From positions 501,001 through 565,000 of the forward strand of contig JAOCPU010000013.1 of the NCBI GenBank assembly GCA_035772785.1: DNA of 64,000 nt. The letters are read 5' to 3'. The notes beneath the pieces were generated by a model. The model was not told the DNA's origin, searched no databases, and was given only the letters and a program-made list of their open reading frames with translations. The stretch is from Phlebiopsis flavidoalba. Lineage: Eukaryota > Basidiomycota > Agaricomycetes > Polyporales > Phanerochaetaceae. This document shows positions 10,403-21,881 of the stretch, piece after piece (the stretch's first letter is position 1; every line of letters begins with the position of its first letter). The position numbers and the translations under genes are program-made.

Positions 10403-13400
10403 TTTCTGGCCCATAAATCATAGTATATATAGCATGATATATATTAGAAATATAAACCATAAGTGAATCTAATGTATATGACTATAGTTAGCAATATCTT
10501 ATTATATTATATACTATGTTTATAAGACTAAGCAAGTAATATTTGATATTAAACTACTTCAGCATCAGCATTCAAGTGCCAAAATCCTTGTACCCAGGTC
10601 TTTTTATAGCCACCTATCACATCTAACAGTCTGTACTACTTGCTTAGCAATATTTTTCTGTTGCAAAAGCTAGGGAAACCTACCTCTGGTCTCTCTCAAG
10701 CATATATCTTGCAGTTTACTTTGAATGCTTGTAGTTGGCAGTTTTTCTCTGATACCACCATAATTTGGGCCTTATGAAGACTACTCCTCTTGATTTTTCT
10801 TGACCATTGCAACTACAGCCTCTTGAACTATATGCTACACTGCCACCTAGCTACTCCAATTTCCCGTTGCACTGGGTTTTTGCTCTCCTCTGCCGCAACT
10901 CCTTTTTGCTGGTTTTCCACTTCATGTGGAACTCTGTCATGCCCTATTTGCGTAGTCCTGAGAGTGCTCTTCTTTCAAACTGTTGTGTCCAGAGGCACCC
11001 ACAATTGAGCTATCAGGAGTATAGCTTCCTTGCTTAGTGCAACACCTTGATATGCCTTGATGTTCCTCTTGCATGCTAGCATTGTTATTGTTTTCTTCAT
11101 CAGTAATGCTGATACTTAAAATGTTGTTCCTAAAGAGAACTAAATTTGTTTGCTTTGTAGTTTGCTTATCTACTCATCTGGTGCTATTTTCTTCAACCAG
11201 ATAGGCTGTTCTCTCATGTGCAACGGTGTCTACGTCTGTCTAACACTGCTTTGGATCTATGTGATTTCTCTCTGGATTGAGTCTATATATTGCAGAAACA
11301 TCTCCGCTCAGATTTGGATAGGCTGTCTTTTTCATGTGCAACAATGTCTATGTTTGTTTAACACTGTTTTAGGTATATATGATCACTCCCCAGATTAAAG
11401 CCATGTATTGTAGACATTTTTTACTTGGACCGCCTAGACTGCCATCTTAGCTGTCTTGACCTTCCTTGTTCTGAACCAAGCGGTTTCCCACTTATCTGTA
11501 TTAAGAACTATCAGCTCAGAAAACTGATTTTATTTGGTTTCAACATATCTTGCTCACGGCTATGCTGACTTTTGCTAATTGCTACAGATTGAAAGGGTCA
11601 GATCATCATATGCAGGCATAGAAGTTCAATATATTATGAAAGTACTGTCTAGCCCATTAGTATAGGGCTGTATTAAGCTAATTGTCTCCTCTGTCAATTT
11701 CCCTTGCCAGCATAGCATGAAGATCTTTGCTGGACTTTCTATTTCTTGGGGAAACAGAGCCCACCATCTCTTTGCACTAGGTGTTAAAGTATGTGTAGTT
11801 GTAGGCAAGTAGCCATGCATACAAATTCCTTGCACTCCCTATCTGCATTTAGCCTAACCTATAAGAGTAACTCTACCCTGCCTGTCTGCTCATGCTAGGA
11901 TTTGAGTATGACCTTCACTGTGTCTTATAAAATAAATGCCTTCCTAAATATACAAGAGCAAGAGTGGTATATGTAAGTTTAGATAAAAATACGTGCTAAC
12001 TGTGTATATCTTCCGAGACATCTTTAGTGTGAGAGCCACATCTTTTTATTCTTCATTGGTAAGTACTGCCAATTTCTCCAGGCTGCCTGCTTTTTTTGCT
12101 CTAGGCCATGGAAGGTCTTGTAAGCCAGAGTATTCCACACACCAATATTCATATCTGGTAGCATTGGCAGCTCTGCTGGATTGGTAGAAGCTTTGAGCAT
12201 AGAGAATCTGGTCTCATTGCAGTCTTTATGTGCAATGGCAAGAGGCACAATGAATAGAGTATTGGATTGCCCAGCAGGTTTATTGCCTATGTTCTGGTTG
12301 CATACCCAATCATGAATGCACTACACAAATAGATCTCCTGTTATTTAAATCTGACAAATATAATACAAATAACATATATCTTCCCAAGCAACCTGATTCA
12401 AAGGTCAAATTTTTTAGCACTTTCAGCTTCCTCTCTGCCAAATACAATGCTATTGTTTACTGAAGCCCGTTTCCACATTTGTGCATACCAAGTGTTTTCA
12501 TCCTTGTTCTTCTCTTTGAGCATACCTAGGCAAGTGTACAAGTGTAGCAAGATTTTATTGGCTGTAAATTTTAATACATTTCCATTTTATCTCTAGCCCT
12601 TGTAGTTGCTTGCTGCCTCAATGTTCTCTTTGACCAGCTATTTTGAGTATTTGCACATTTTAAGCTTTTCTAAAGCTCTTTGGTCTCTCTATTGAAAAAG
12701 ATCTCCTTTGTTACCTTCTTGCTATCTGGTCAACATTGAAGGTAGAGAAATATAATGATTTCATATTTCTTTCCAGATCCACGGTCCACTTTGGCATCCT
12801 AAACAGCCTTTGTTCTCTTTCTCTTGGCTCTTAGTGCTGAAAAGTCTGTTCAACGGCAGAGGTTATATAACAGTGATGTGAGCTATACTTGCTTGTGCAA
12901 TGTATGTCAGAGAAACAGTGTTGGCTGAATTGCTATCACTCCACTTGGATTTGAATCACATGCATGCTGGACTGTTTGGCCACTACACTGTTATGTGTTT
13001 GCAAGCAATCATGAGACTATATATAAACTATTTCTAATATTTCCATGCCAAGAAAGTAATTTTTTTTCAAAAGTAGTTCCAGATTATTAAGGTAGATTAT
13101 CATTGGTATTGTCTAGATACCCAATTTAGAGGGCAATATTAGCCAATGTTTGTACAGGTAAGTTAGATGATGAGGGTCACCTTATAAAAGCATGAGTTGC
13201 AGAACCACAGGCCGCATCAGGAGAAATTCAAATGCTAATTATAATGAATAAAGATTTGTTGAGGTTTTTAATATATTAAAATGAACTTGTATTAATTTAA
13301 AGTCTATTTTTTTAATTTTAGAAAATTCCCATTAATTTGCCATTATTCACTGATAATTGGCCTGTCAATTTCTAATTTCTCAGCTGGTTTACAATAATCT

Positions 13401-13763
13401 GAAATAGAGTATTTTGTTAAAAATATTATTTGGGTTATATAGAATTAATCTGTTAAAGGTCTATTTTTATAGCTTTATTACATTTTTAACATATTCAATA
13501 GTAGCTATGTTCAATTCTAATTTTATGCTTAATTCAAATCCTATCATATTATTGTGAATATGATATATATAATAGTAGTATAATATAAATACAAGCTAAT
13601 GTATTGATAATTCTCCAAATTAAAAAATTTCTTTCTGCTGTAGCTGCAGTGCTCATAATAGCTGGATTGTAGTGCCTGTCATAAATGTGATGGTTAGTGA
13701 TAGGCATAGATATACCCAGGGCTGAGATATACAGAAACAGACAAAGTAATGCAATTGAACTTT
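10403..13763. other. Degraded, mostly anonymous sequence; possible minus-strand coding fossil
   Basis: No gene is intact here. Translating the minus strand from about 12850 down to 11600 gives scattered protein-like strings in shifting frames (NKDENTWYAQMWKR near 12500; LARSFAQ-like strings are absent). The minus-strand ORFs at 12024-12248 and 11626-11835 belong to the same stretch. This suggests one decayed coding sequence that I cannot name; it could be an old transposon ORF. CpG is rare throughout. A 117-bp tandem duplication lies at 11200-11433. Confidence 0.35.
11200..11433. repeat. Two-copy tandem duplication, ~117 bp unit
   Basis: GATAGGCTGTTCTCTCATGT at 11200 recurs as GATAGGCTGTCTTTTTCATG at 11317. 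It is followed in both copies by GTGCAAC, GTCTA, AACACTG, TTAGG/TTTGG and GATT-AGTC-like words in the same order. The second copy ends near 11433, where GCCTAGACTGCC begins like a third start. The copies differ at perhaps a fifth of positions, so the duplication is old. Confidence 0.6.
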
Positions 13764-14573
13764 GAACACTTGGAAACAATGCCTTATAATCTGTTAAACT
13801 TATGAGGTAGCCATAGATTATAAAATATATACTAACTGTATGTATATTGTATGTAGTATTTTTTTATTGTGCCATACTACCATATATAGCAAGTGCTTAT
13901 GGGATAAATAGAATATATATCATTTTTTGAGCATAAGAAAGAATAGCTTGTAAGAGCTGAAATAAAATAGTAATGCAAAATCTTTATATATCGAAATTTA
14001 CCTTATGCACAAATATAACGTTACAAATATCTTTAGCCAATTAACACTGTCTATTATATAAGTATTTATGCAACTGTGTTTTGTAGTTATTTTGCTTAAA
14101 ACTAAAACTATAATATGATATATTTAAATGAAGTTGTATGTATCCAAGCCTTAACCAGATATTGATGTAAGCTTAGAAAGAACCGTATCATGTCCATTAC
14201 CCAAATTGCTTTCTACCAAATATTTTAGAAAGCAATTTAAATTTTGTTTAGCAATTGCAAAATGCTATTATATAAATGCTCTGTAATGAATAGCTTTGAT
14301 TGGCCAAGGATACTTGTGAAGTAATATCTGTATATGTGGTAAATTGTGGTATAAAAAGATATTTTATATCACCATTCAATTCTAGCTGTTACAAACTATT
14401 ATTTATTATGCTTAAAAATAATACATATTCTATGTAGCTGATAAGCACTTGCTATATATGATAATATGACATGATAATAAAATACTACACATACATATGG
14501 TTGGCGTACAATTTACAGCTTATGGCTACTTTATAATTTTAACAAGTTATAAGCTATTGTTTCCAAGTGCTCA
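13764..14573. mobile_element. Family-B element with long terminal inverted repeats (~810 bp)
   Basis: The left arm starts ACACTTGGAAACAATGCC at about 13766. The right arm ends TTGTTTCCAAGTGCTCA at 14573, its inverse. The inverted match runs about 75 bp (CTTATAA, TGTTAA, AGTAGCCATA) and resumes further in with GCAAGTGCTTAT and its inverse ATAAGCACTTGC. A strong hairpin (AAATTGCTTTCTA and its inverse TAGAAAGCAATTT) lies near the centre at about 14203-14240. There is no transposase ORF. A partial copy lies at 19660-19913. Confidence 0.6.
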
Positions 14574-14974
14574 CAAGCCAATAGCATTCCTTTTGTCTGC
14601 AGCTATATGGAGCATTTATGTTATCCAGTGGATTTTCATTGAGAATGTTTCTAATCTTCTTTCTCTTGAGGGCAATTATAGTAGTCATGCAGCCGCAAAG
14701 CTTATCTACAAAGAGCTCAGATGCGACAGGGTTAGTGCTCAAAAGCTCAGCAAGTGCTAACTGTTCTCATTTCATCTTCACGTTGAGGTGCTGATGATTA
14801 TTTTCTACAACTGTAGGCACCACTGACAACACATCTGTTAATAGCATTGCAAATTGCAAAATCCGCAAACAGATCAGCAAAGCCTTCAACAAAGCAAGGC
14901 TCACCGATTCTGAGCTTGAGATCTGTACTAATGAGAATGCCTCTATACTACTTTTTATCAAAATATCACCAGAC
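14574..14974. other. Spacer between two mobile elements
   Basis: A short plus ORF (14497-14760) overlaps the end of the family-B element. It has some hydrophobic stretches but no recognised domain. I see no supported gene. Confidence 0.35.
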
Positions 14975-16921
14975 TATGTAGTTCTTTTATAAAACACCTA
15001 CAGATTTGTAACCGGCTATATTGAAAAATGGATGGGCCATCCTAGGAGCCTTTTATAAACGATATCCCAGGCTTAGGCTGACATTCTTTTTAAAAGGGTG
15101 GGTATTTTACAAAAAAGATTGACAATTTCCAAAAATGGTAATTTCCTTTTTTGGATTTCCGCATTCCAGCTTCCTAAGCATATCAGCATAACAAATTTGG
15201 CGGAGAAATGAATGAGCTAGAATGCCATCATTTTTTTAATACAATCTTTTGTGTGCAAGATAAATAGCCAAAGGTATAAGATGATAGCTAAACCCTATAG
15301 GTGGATTTATAATGCCTTCCTTTATCCAATTAAGCCTGTAATTGATGGCAATTTGCTTTCCATCAAGTCCACTTTTGGGCTGCATTTTGGACTGCTCCCT
15401 AGTTTTTTTCTCTTGCTTATTTAGAGTTCTATATTATAGTTTGAGTATCTATATGTGTTTAGAATATGTCTGCCAACCGCGATTTCCATATTCAGCCTGC
15501 TAGGGGTGCTACCAATATAATTCGATTTTATTTCGTTTATTTCTTGATTTTCAATATAGTATTCTGGGCTGCCCTGCATTTCCCTAGCTTTGCTGCTTTC
15601 TGTTTAGGTTCCTATATGTCCTCTGAGTAGGCCCAAACATAGAAACATTACCTGACGCATTCCTATTATCCTGGGAATTGTTTTTCGAATTTCTGGGTAT
15701 TTTTGGAAATCTTGAGGTCTAGACGTTGCTTTCTATTGATTTGGTTTTTGTTTCAAGTATTTCTCCCATGTAGATATAGCAGCATTTACACTGCGCAAAT
15801 CAAAGGATTTAATATATGACATAAACATTTAGAAATATATTTTTGTGGAATTGATAGCTATTTCTCCTACATTCTCCAAATTAACATTCTGCTATTCTGA
15901 GCAAATGGAAAGTACCCTATAGATATCTAATACCTGCTTATAAATGGTAGAAGTGAAAGAATAACTACAGCTAGTGCGATTCTCTATATTTTGGTTGATT
16001 ATTCTGGTACTTGTTTTCGCATTTTTGGGTTTAGCTAGAACTATTGTATTTCAACACAATTATAGCATAGCTGCTATTTTCATCATATTCCACATCTCTG
16101 AAAACTTTTATGTCCAAATTTGCAAAAGGAGGGAATGTGTATAGGCTGCCAGAGCATAGAAACAGACAGAAAATTGTGTAATTATACAGAGATTCATGTT
16201 AAACCTATGCAGTTTGTTATAACACTAGCACATCCTCCTATCCACTTGGGGAATTGATATAAACCCAAATTGGAGGCATGTATGGGAGGTACGTAGAATG
16301 TGTTTCTAGAGCTGGAAGTAAATTATATGCGGTAAATCACTCGGCACGGTCGTTGCACAACAGGATGGTATGAGCTCCGTTGTGCGGAGGTCTCGAGAGC
16401 AGTACATGAAGAACTAAGGAGAGAAAGCAAAAACAAGGTTTCGTGGAAGTTGTACTACCCATTATGTAAGCATCCGAATCTGGTTGTAGCCCAATCGGGC
16501 TACATTATACTGCTTTGTATGTGAATAGATACATCTGTTTTCGCATTTTTTAAACCCTAAATGATAGTTTCTTTGGGCCTAAGGCCTGCAACACATAGGA
16601 AAGCTGTTCTAAAGCTTCAGAACTAATTCTACATGTATTATTTCCATATATGAAATGTATAGACAACAATCAGAAGATATTCCACTGCTATAAGCCCAGA
16701 GGTAAATGTGCATTTTTGCTTTTATGCTGGGTACCCCCATTTGAGGTGTTTATCGGGATGTATCATGTGCTGTATTGATTGCCTGGCATGCCAGTATTAT
16801 ATACACACTGTCCCAATATTATATAAGTATTCCAGATAATTACAACAACTACCAGACCAATGAAAGCCTCAAGGAAACCTGCTCAAATATCAAATTTTTT
16901 CCACTTTTTCCCAGAATAATA
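14975..16921. mobile_element. Family-C element, right end missing
   Basis: Collinear with the complete family-C copy at 33959-36363. Shared landmarks in order are GGGCCATCCTAGGAGCCTTT, GGAGAAATGAATGAGCTAGA, the two-line CATTTCCCTAGCTTT-type block, AACACTAGCACATC, TTTAAACCCTAAATGA and TTTTATGCTGGGTACCCC. The match stops at GGAATAATATA, exactly where a family-A element begins, so the right terminus has been lost. It also carries a 177-bp insertion absent from the other copy (16328-16504). No coding capacity is evident. Confidence 0.75.
16328..16504. mobile_element. 177-bp solo LTR or TRIM-like insertion
   Basis: Comparing the two family-C copies shows an extra block here that starts TGCGGTAAAT and ends CGGGCTACA, giving TG...CA ends. 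It is flanked by the 5-bp direct repeat TTATA (16323-16327 and 16505-16509). The other family-C copy has a single ATTATACTG at this spot. The last 20 bp form a perfect-arm hairpin (TGTAGCCC and its inverse GGGCTACA). Small size, TG/CA ends and a 5-bp duplication fit the LTR of a miniature LTR retroelement. Confidence 0.75.
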
Positions 16922-17440
16922 TACAGTGACTGACAAAAGTGCATCACACTTAGATATTGAGCATTCACAGAATTTTGAATAGGACATTCATAAAGAGAGC
17001 TGTTGCACAACTATAAGAAAAATTGTTCAAAATAGCATAAAGAGCTATTCTGAATATACACACACATACCATAAGTAGTAATAGATGTTGGATAATGAGC
17101 AAATATACTAAATCTGCTCTTATCAGGGATTCTTTTATTGTACAGTAATAAAATAATTTTTGCGCCTCAAAACTAATATTAAAAAAATACCTTGATACTA
17201 TTTCAATACTCTATATATAATACATTACAGCTTATTATAGCTAGCTATATATTAGAGCAAGAATAATTTAAAGCAAGCAAGGTAAAAAATCAGATTTTAT
17301 CTGTAACTTGTCACACTTTACAATTGTATACCTGGTTTTTTTTCTCAGATATTCAGTGTTTTATTTTCTATAGCTGAAAAAAATGGATGTTACTATATAC
17401 TCTATCACAATCATATAAATTAAATGGTATTTCACATATA

Positions 17441-18870
17441 CAGTGACTGACATAAAAATATTTCACACTTGGATATTGAGCATCCAAAGAATATGTTGTA
17501 AGATACTCATATGAGCAACTACAGAAAAGCAATTTATTTGTGTGATACTATGGTACTGAAACATCATTTTCACAAATTTATATATATATACTATATATGG
17601 TAGCTATGATGGTATAATAAACAATACATTAGAACTACACTAAATAGAAAATGTGCCTTTCTTACATAACCAAGAAAAGAAATTTGCACTTTATGTACCA
17701 TTGATAAAATATCTTGATATATGAGTACTTGTATGAAAAGCAATGCATAACATGTATCTGATATCAGTATTGAATGAATATTGATTCTTTCTGTTATAGC
17801 TATATGCAAAATACTATTTGATTTATATTGGCTCTAATAGGGTATGGTGGTAATATCTGATTTTTATCACCTATAGAGTACAAAAAGACTAAATATGTAG
17901 AGAAAAAATGTAGGGTATAGTACTTTGTAAACTTTGGCAAGTTACAAATAAATCCCGTTTTTTATCTTGCTTGCTCTATAATTGTCATGACTACAATTAT
18001 CACAAAACCCTAACTCACCTGTGTGTGTTGCTTAAGGGGGAGCAGTGTATAACACTAAGTAGAGCGAAAGCGACGAAATATGAGAAGAATCTTAACGATG
18101 TTGTTTAAGCTTGGGGCTTAGGGCCACAAGCGTACCTCTTTATATACATGTGAGCCAGTCTCTAACAATGTCATCAATGAGCTGGCAGTGTGAGTTATAC
18201 ATGTCGAAGAGTGCCAGCCTGCTGGCGATGTCTATTCTACAGCCTGCCCGAGGTAACTATGACAGATCCTTAACTCAGGTCCGTACTCTATCCTTCTACC
18301 TCAGTCCATGATATCATACTATCTACCTCAGTCCATAGACCGTCGTTCTAGTCCCTACTAGACCTAAAATATGTATGATGCATCCATTACCCGTCCAGAC
18401 CCTTGGTTGATGCGAACATGTTGTGGCACAAGCTTTGTGGCGCGGGAACGCGCTTAAGTGAGCGCTGTTGAGACTTGGTATCGAATATGAACAAAATGAA
18501 AGAAATTGACTAATAGGGCATAATCTATGTGACAACAATATGTAGCATAGCTATGATAAGCTGTGATTCACTATATATAAGGTATAGGGACAGTTATCAA
18601 GGTATTTTTCAAGATTACCTTTTGAGTGCCAAAGATTTTTATTACTGTACAATAAAAGAATCTCTGATAAGAGCAAATTTAGTACGTTTGCTTATTATAA
18701 CAATGACTATTACTATTTATGATATATTGTGTGTATATCAAAAATAGCTCTTCATGCTATTCTGATACAATCCTGACTTTAGTTATGCAACAGCTCTCTT
18801 TTATGGATATCTTATTCAAAATTCTTTGGGTGCTCAATATCTAAGTATGATACACTTTTATGAGTCACTG
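17441..18870. mobile_element. Family-A element, inner copy carrying a solo LTR
   Basis: It runs from CAGTGACTGACATAAAAATA to ACTTTTATGAGTCACTG and is flanked by TA duplications (17439-17440, 18871-18872). Without the solo LTR and its duplication it is 888 bp, matching the family size. It was inserted into an older family-A copy and was then itself interrupted. No transposase is encoded. Confidence 0.85.
17998..18534 (-). mobile_element. Solo LTR, 537 bp, with ACAAT target duplication
   Basis: This block interrupts the inner family-A element. It is flanked by the 5-bp direct repeat ACAAT (17993-17997 and 18535-18539). In minus orientation it begins TGTCACATAG and ends TTTTGTGATA, so the ends are near-perfect inverted repeats (TGTCACA / TGTGATA). 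Uninterrupted family-A copies have the continuous word ATAATATGTAG at this position. It is richer in GC and CpG than its surroundings, so it is likely the youngest insertion of this nest. Its full-length parent is not in the window; it differs from the LTR of the copia element at 21.9 kb. Confidence 0.85.
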
Positions 18871-19242
18871 TAGCTGTGATATAAAAAAACAACATTCATT
18901 CATAATAATATCAAATACATACTGCGCATGCTTTTTATATGGTTTAACTCATAGATTAAGATATTTTATCAATAGTACGTAAAGTGCATATCTTTTTCTT
19001 TGGTTATATAATGAAGGAATCTTTCATTAGTGCAATTTTTAATGAGTTTGTTTATTATACCATCATATTTGCCATATATGGTATAATATATAAATTACGA
19101 AAATAAATATTCTGAAAATAATGTTTATTATCATAGTATTTGATTGAAAAAATTGCTTTTCTGTAGTTGCTCATATGGGTGTCTTACAATATATTCTTTA
19201 AATGCTCAATATCCAAGTATGACACATTTTTGTTAGCCACTG

Positions 19243-20459
19243 TATTGGTTGACAGCCTGAAGAAGAATACTGTGGATAAGCAAATTGGTGCCAAAAAAGA
19301 AGCATACATCTTTAAATATAATACTATAATTAATCTTGAAGAACATTGTGTTTTATTAAATGAACCTTGCTGGGCGAATAAGGACCAGATAGTGACTATT
19401 TTTGTGGTGCAATGACTCACAGATAAGCTTGTGCAAAAAATTTTTGCTCATTTTTCCTCGAAGCAGCAAACATCACACAGATGATAAATACCAATGAATC
19501 ACCATGTACTGTTATTCAACTTGAAAAAATGTTAGATAATGCAAACTGACTTTATCAACTGTGGTGAAGAGTTTTTTTCAGACTTTGCTGTTGTCTTGAG
19601 CTTTCTGGCATCATATTTTGGATCTTCTGCAAACATATCTTCATCATCTAAATAGCTATGGATAACTAACAATATTTATGGAGTTATATCTGTATATAAA
19701 GTACATAATATATAAACATTTTATATCACTAGTGTTTTTATTTCAGCTCTTATAAAGTATTTTTTTGTTATGCTCAAAAATAATATATATTTCATTTATC
19801 TCATAAGCACTTGCTATATATAGTAATACGCTGTAATGATAAAACATCACATTATATATTGTCTATTCCTCATGAGTCTAACAAGTTATTAGCCATTGTT
19901 TTCAAGTGCTCAAAAGCCTAATTGCATCACTACTGTCTGTGGCTGTATCCTGCATTGTGTATTCATTCCTCTTGCCATTTTGGCTGTGATACTGCTGCAC
20001 ACCTTGAGTAGTATCTGGCATACCTCGTATTATATCTCCTTAATGTCTTATATACTGTTCAACTGTAGAATGATAGATATTAGATCCAATCCTAGTATCA
20101 AGCCTGCAACATGCACAAGAACTAGGTCGAGGGAATATAGGAGGATATACAATATCATGCAGCCCTAGCACATGTGCCATGAGGTTAGATTGTAGTCAAG
20201 AATTGCTCTATACCACTGGTAGCACTGACAGCCTCTGCAAAAGCTTTGCGTTTTGATATATACAAGCAATTATCCATGAGTAGTACTGAGTGCAAATCTG
20301 GCCACTAGGTTTATGAAGGATAACTTGACAGATGTGAGCACTTCACGTGGGTGTGAATCACAACCACGTAGCTAAATGCTCACCGGTTCGTCTATAATAA
20401 AGTCAGAGAACTCACAAGCATCAAACGCTTCAGAAACCGTTTGTCGCAAAATAGCTACA
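19243..20459. other. AT-rich sequence with a partial family-B arm; no gene
   Basis: The ORFs 19167-19415 and 19896-20168 are short and unsupported. The stretch right of the family-A element (TTGGTTGACAGCCTGAAG...) does not continue the family-C sequence that lies left of it, so DNA has been lost or rearranged at this junction. Confidence 0.4.
19660..19913. mobile_element. Family-B element, one arm only
   Basis: It matches the right arm of the 13.8-14.6 kb element through TTTTATATCAC, TTATGCTCAAAAATAATA, ATAAGCACTTGCTATATAT and AACAAGTTATTAGCCATTGT, ending TTTTCAAGTGCTCA. The opposite arm is missing. Confidence 0.5.
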
Positions 20460-20467
20460 CAGCAAGG

Positions 20468-21135
20468 TAGTGTTGCTGCTAGGCTCAGCTCTGAGACATT
20501 GAGGGCCACCACTGGACTGAGCTGAGTTTTTTGAGCCAAGCTGAGCCACCTTATTGGCTCACAGCTCAGAACCAGCTCAGACCCAGCGGTTTTGGCGCGG
20601 CTTGGCTTGAGCCGTGGCTCGAAATTCTGACATGGTAGGCAAAAATGGGAAGTCACTCCAAGGCATACCAAGGACACAAGAGCTGTAAAGATAACTTCAG
20701 CAGCCTTCTCATGCTGTTAGAAACACTGATATTCTACAGTTTTGTAGTTGACAGACTGTTGACAGTGAATGAATGCACAACTGGTGCCCACTCTTGTTCT
20801 TCCAGCACTAATCGAGTTAGCGCCGAGAGCCACTGTTTGATGAAACTTTGTGAGCCACTTCAGAAAGGAGAGATAACAATATCTTTTGGAGAGGTTCAAG
20901 TTTGCTTTAGACACACATAAGCGTTCTATCGAGTCTATAAATGCCCTTTGACAAAGAGTTACAGGTGGTAAATCAGTAGCGAGAGGGTAAAGTAGATAAT
21001 TGGGTGGCTCGAGCCAGCTTGACCAGAACCCCGAGCCACTATTAATGGTTCGGGTGTGGCGGCGGCTCACCCAATATGTACAGAACCATCAAGCCGGAGC
21101 CAGAACCAAGCTGGACCGAGCCAATGGCAACACTA
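20468..21135. mobile_element. hAT-type MITE, 668 bp, with 8-bp target duplication
   Basis: The termini are TAGTGTTGC...GGCTCAG on the left and CCGAGCCAATGGCAACACTA on the right, inverted repeats starting TAG as in hAT elements. The flanks are CAGCAAGG (20460-20467) and CAGCAAAG (21136-21143), a 7-of-8 match to the 8-bp duplication expected of hAT insertion. Both subterminal regions are packed with GGCTC/GAGCC words (for example GGCTTGAGCCGTGGCTCG near 20610 and GGTGGCTCGAGCCAGC near 21002). These resemble multiple transposase-binding sites. The short ORFs inside are not a transposase. Confidence 0.8.
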
Positions 21136-21143
21136 CAGCAAAG

Positions 21144-21881
21144 GTATCCATCTTCCGAGGGAGCAGCAACCAATGAGTATCAATCCCCACGCTGAAGAAG
21201 ATGTCTATTAGCTCCGTGCAAATAATCAACCTTAAAGCAAACGACTGTAACATCTTGCATAGGAGCAATCATTCTTGCTGATTCCATCAACAAAGATAAA
21301 CTCCCCCACCCGTTCCCAAAAGGTTTGTCTGTATTATTTTGACTCTCACTCAGTCGACGCTTTTGCTCATCTCGTTTGACCACAATCCTGTGTAGACGCT
21401 TTTCTTGAAAGGCCCAGAGACTTCAGAGTGTAGTGGAGAGATGTTGTGTGAAATGACAAATGTTGTGCTTGAGTGCCTAGTCCACCAGACAAGCTTGTCA
21501 GGATACAAGTCAGAGTCAGTCTGGAGGAGACAGTCTGTCAGCAAGAGCCGTTTGTGATATTGCGCTATCTGCCACCTAGACATCGTATAGGTCTGTTAAT
21601 TCTGCCATATTTGCGAGAGATTTGTCGCCAGTGGTAAATGCTTGCCTTGCGACACAGCCAGCACATTACGGATGGCTTTGTGATGCCACCCTTGGTCTCA
21701 TAGCCGAGTGACGCACTGCTTGAGTTTGGAGCTAATACGTCAATTGACTATGGTAGCAAGAGATAGCAAAGGATTCAGGAATAGAAGAGAAAGGTGCACA
21801 TGCACTGTACAATGACGGAGACTCTAAAGCTGGCTGGCTACTTAATCAAGCACTGCCTAAATCGGAAGAAGTGCAAAAATA
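21144..21881 (-). pseudogene. Unknown minus-strand gene fragment
   Basis: GC-moderate sequence with overlapping minus-strand frames (21350-21583, MSRWQIAQYHKRLLLTDCLL; 21180-21383, MVKRDEQKRRLSESQ). They could be neighbouring pieces of one broken coding region. No domain is recognised. It sits between a hAT-type MITE and the copia 3' LTR and may be host sequence trapped in the island. Confidence 0.3.

Larger units (their letters stand above)
16924..19242. mobile_element. Family-A element, outer copy split by another family-A element
   Basis: The left half (16924-17440) starts CAGTGACTGACAAAAGTGC, and the right half (18873-19242) ends TTTTTGTTAGCCACTG. They are flanked by TA at 16922-16923 and 19243-19244. 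Removing the inserted copy (17441-18870, plus one duplicated TA) restores a continuous element of about 887 bp, the same size as other copies. The join ACATATA|GCTGTGA equals the uninterrupted sequence ACATATAGCTGTGA in the copy at 52.9 kb. It lies in the opposite orientation to the copies at 9.2, 47.7 and 51.1 kb. Confidence 0.85.

Noticed and set aside
13549..13779. Minus-strand ORF with a hydrophobic N-terminus
   Set aside because: It lies in AT-rich anonymous DNA beside a MITE, with no conserved motif and no splice or promoter context.
17998..18534. LTR of the nearby copia element
   Set aside because: Its termini (TGTCACA/TGTGATA) and body do not match the copia 3' LTR, which starts TGTTCGTTGC.
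8700..20400. CRISPR-like array from the recurring CAGTGACTGACAAAA word
   Set aside because: The words are transposon termini with TA duplications and irregular spacing of about 0.4-0.9 kb, in a fungal genome.
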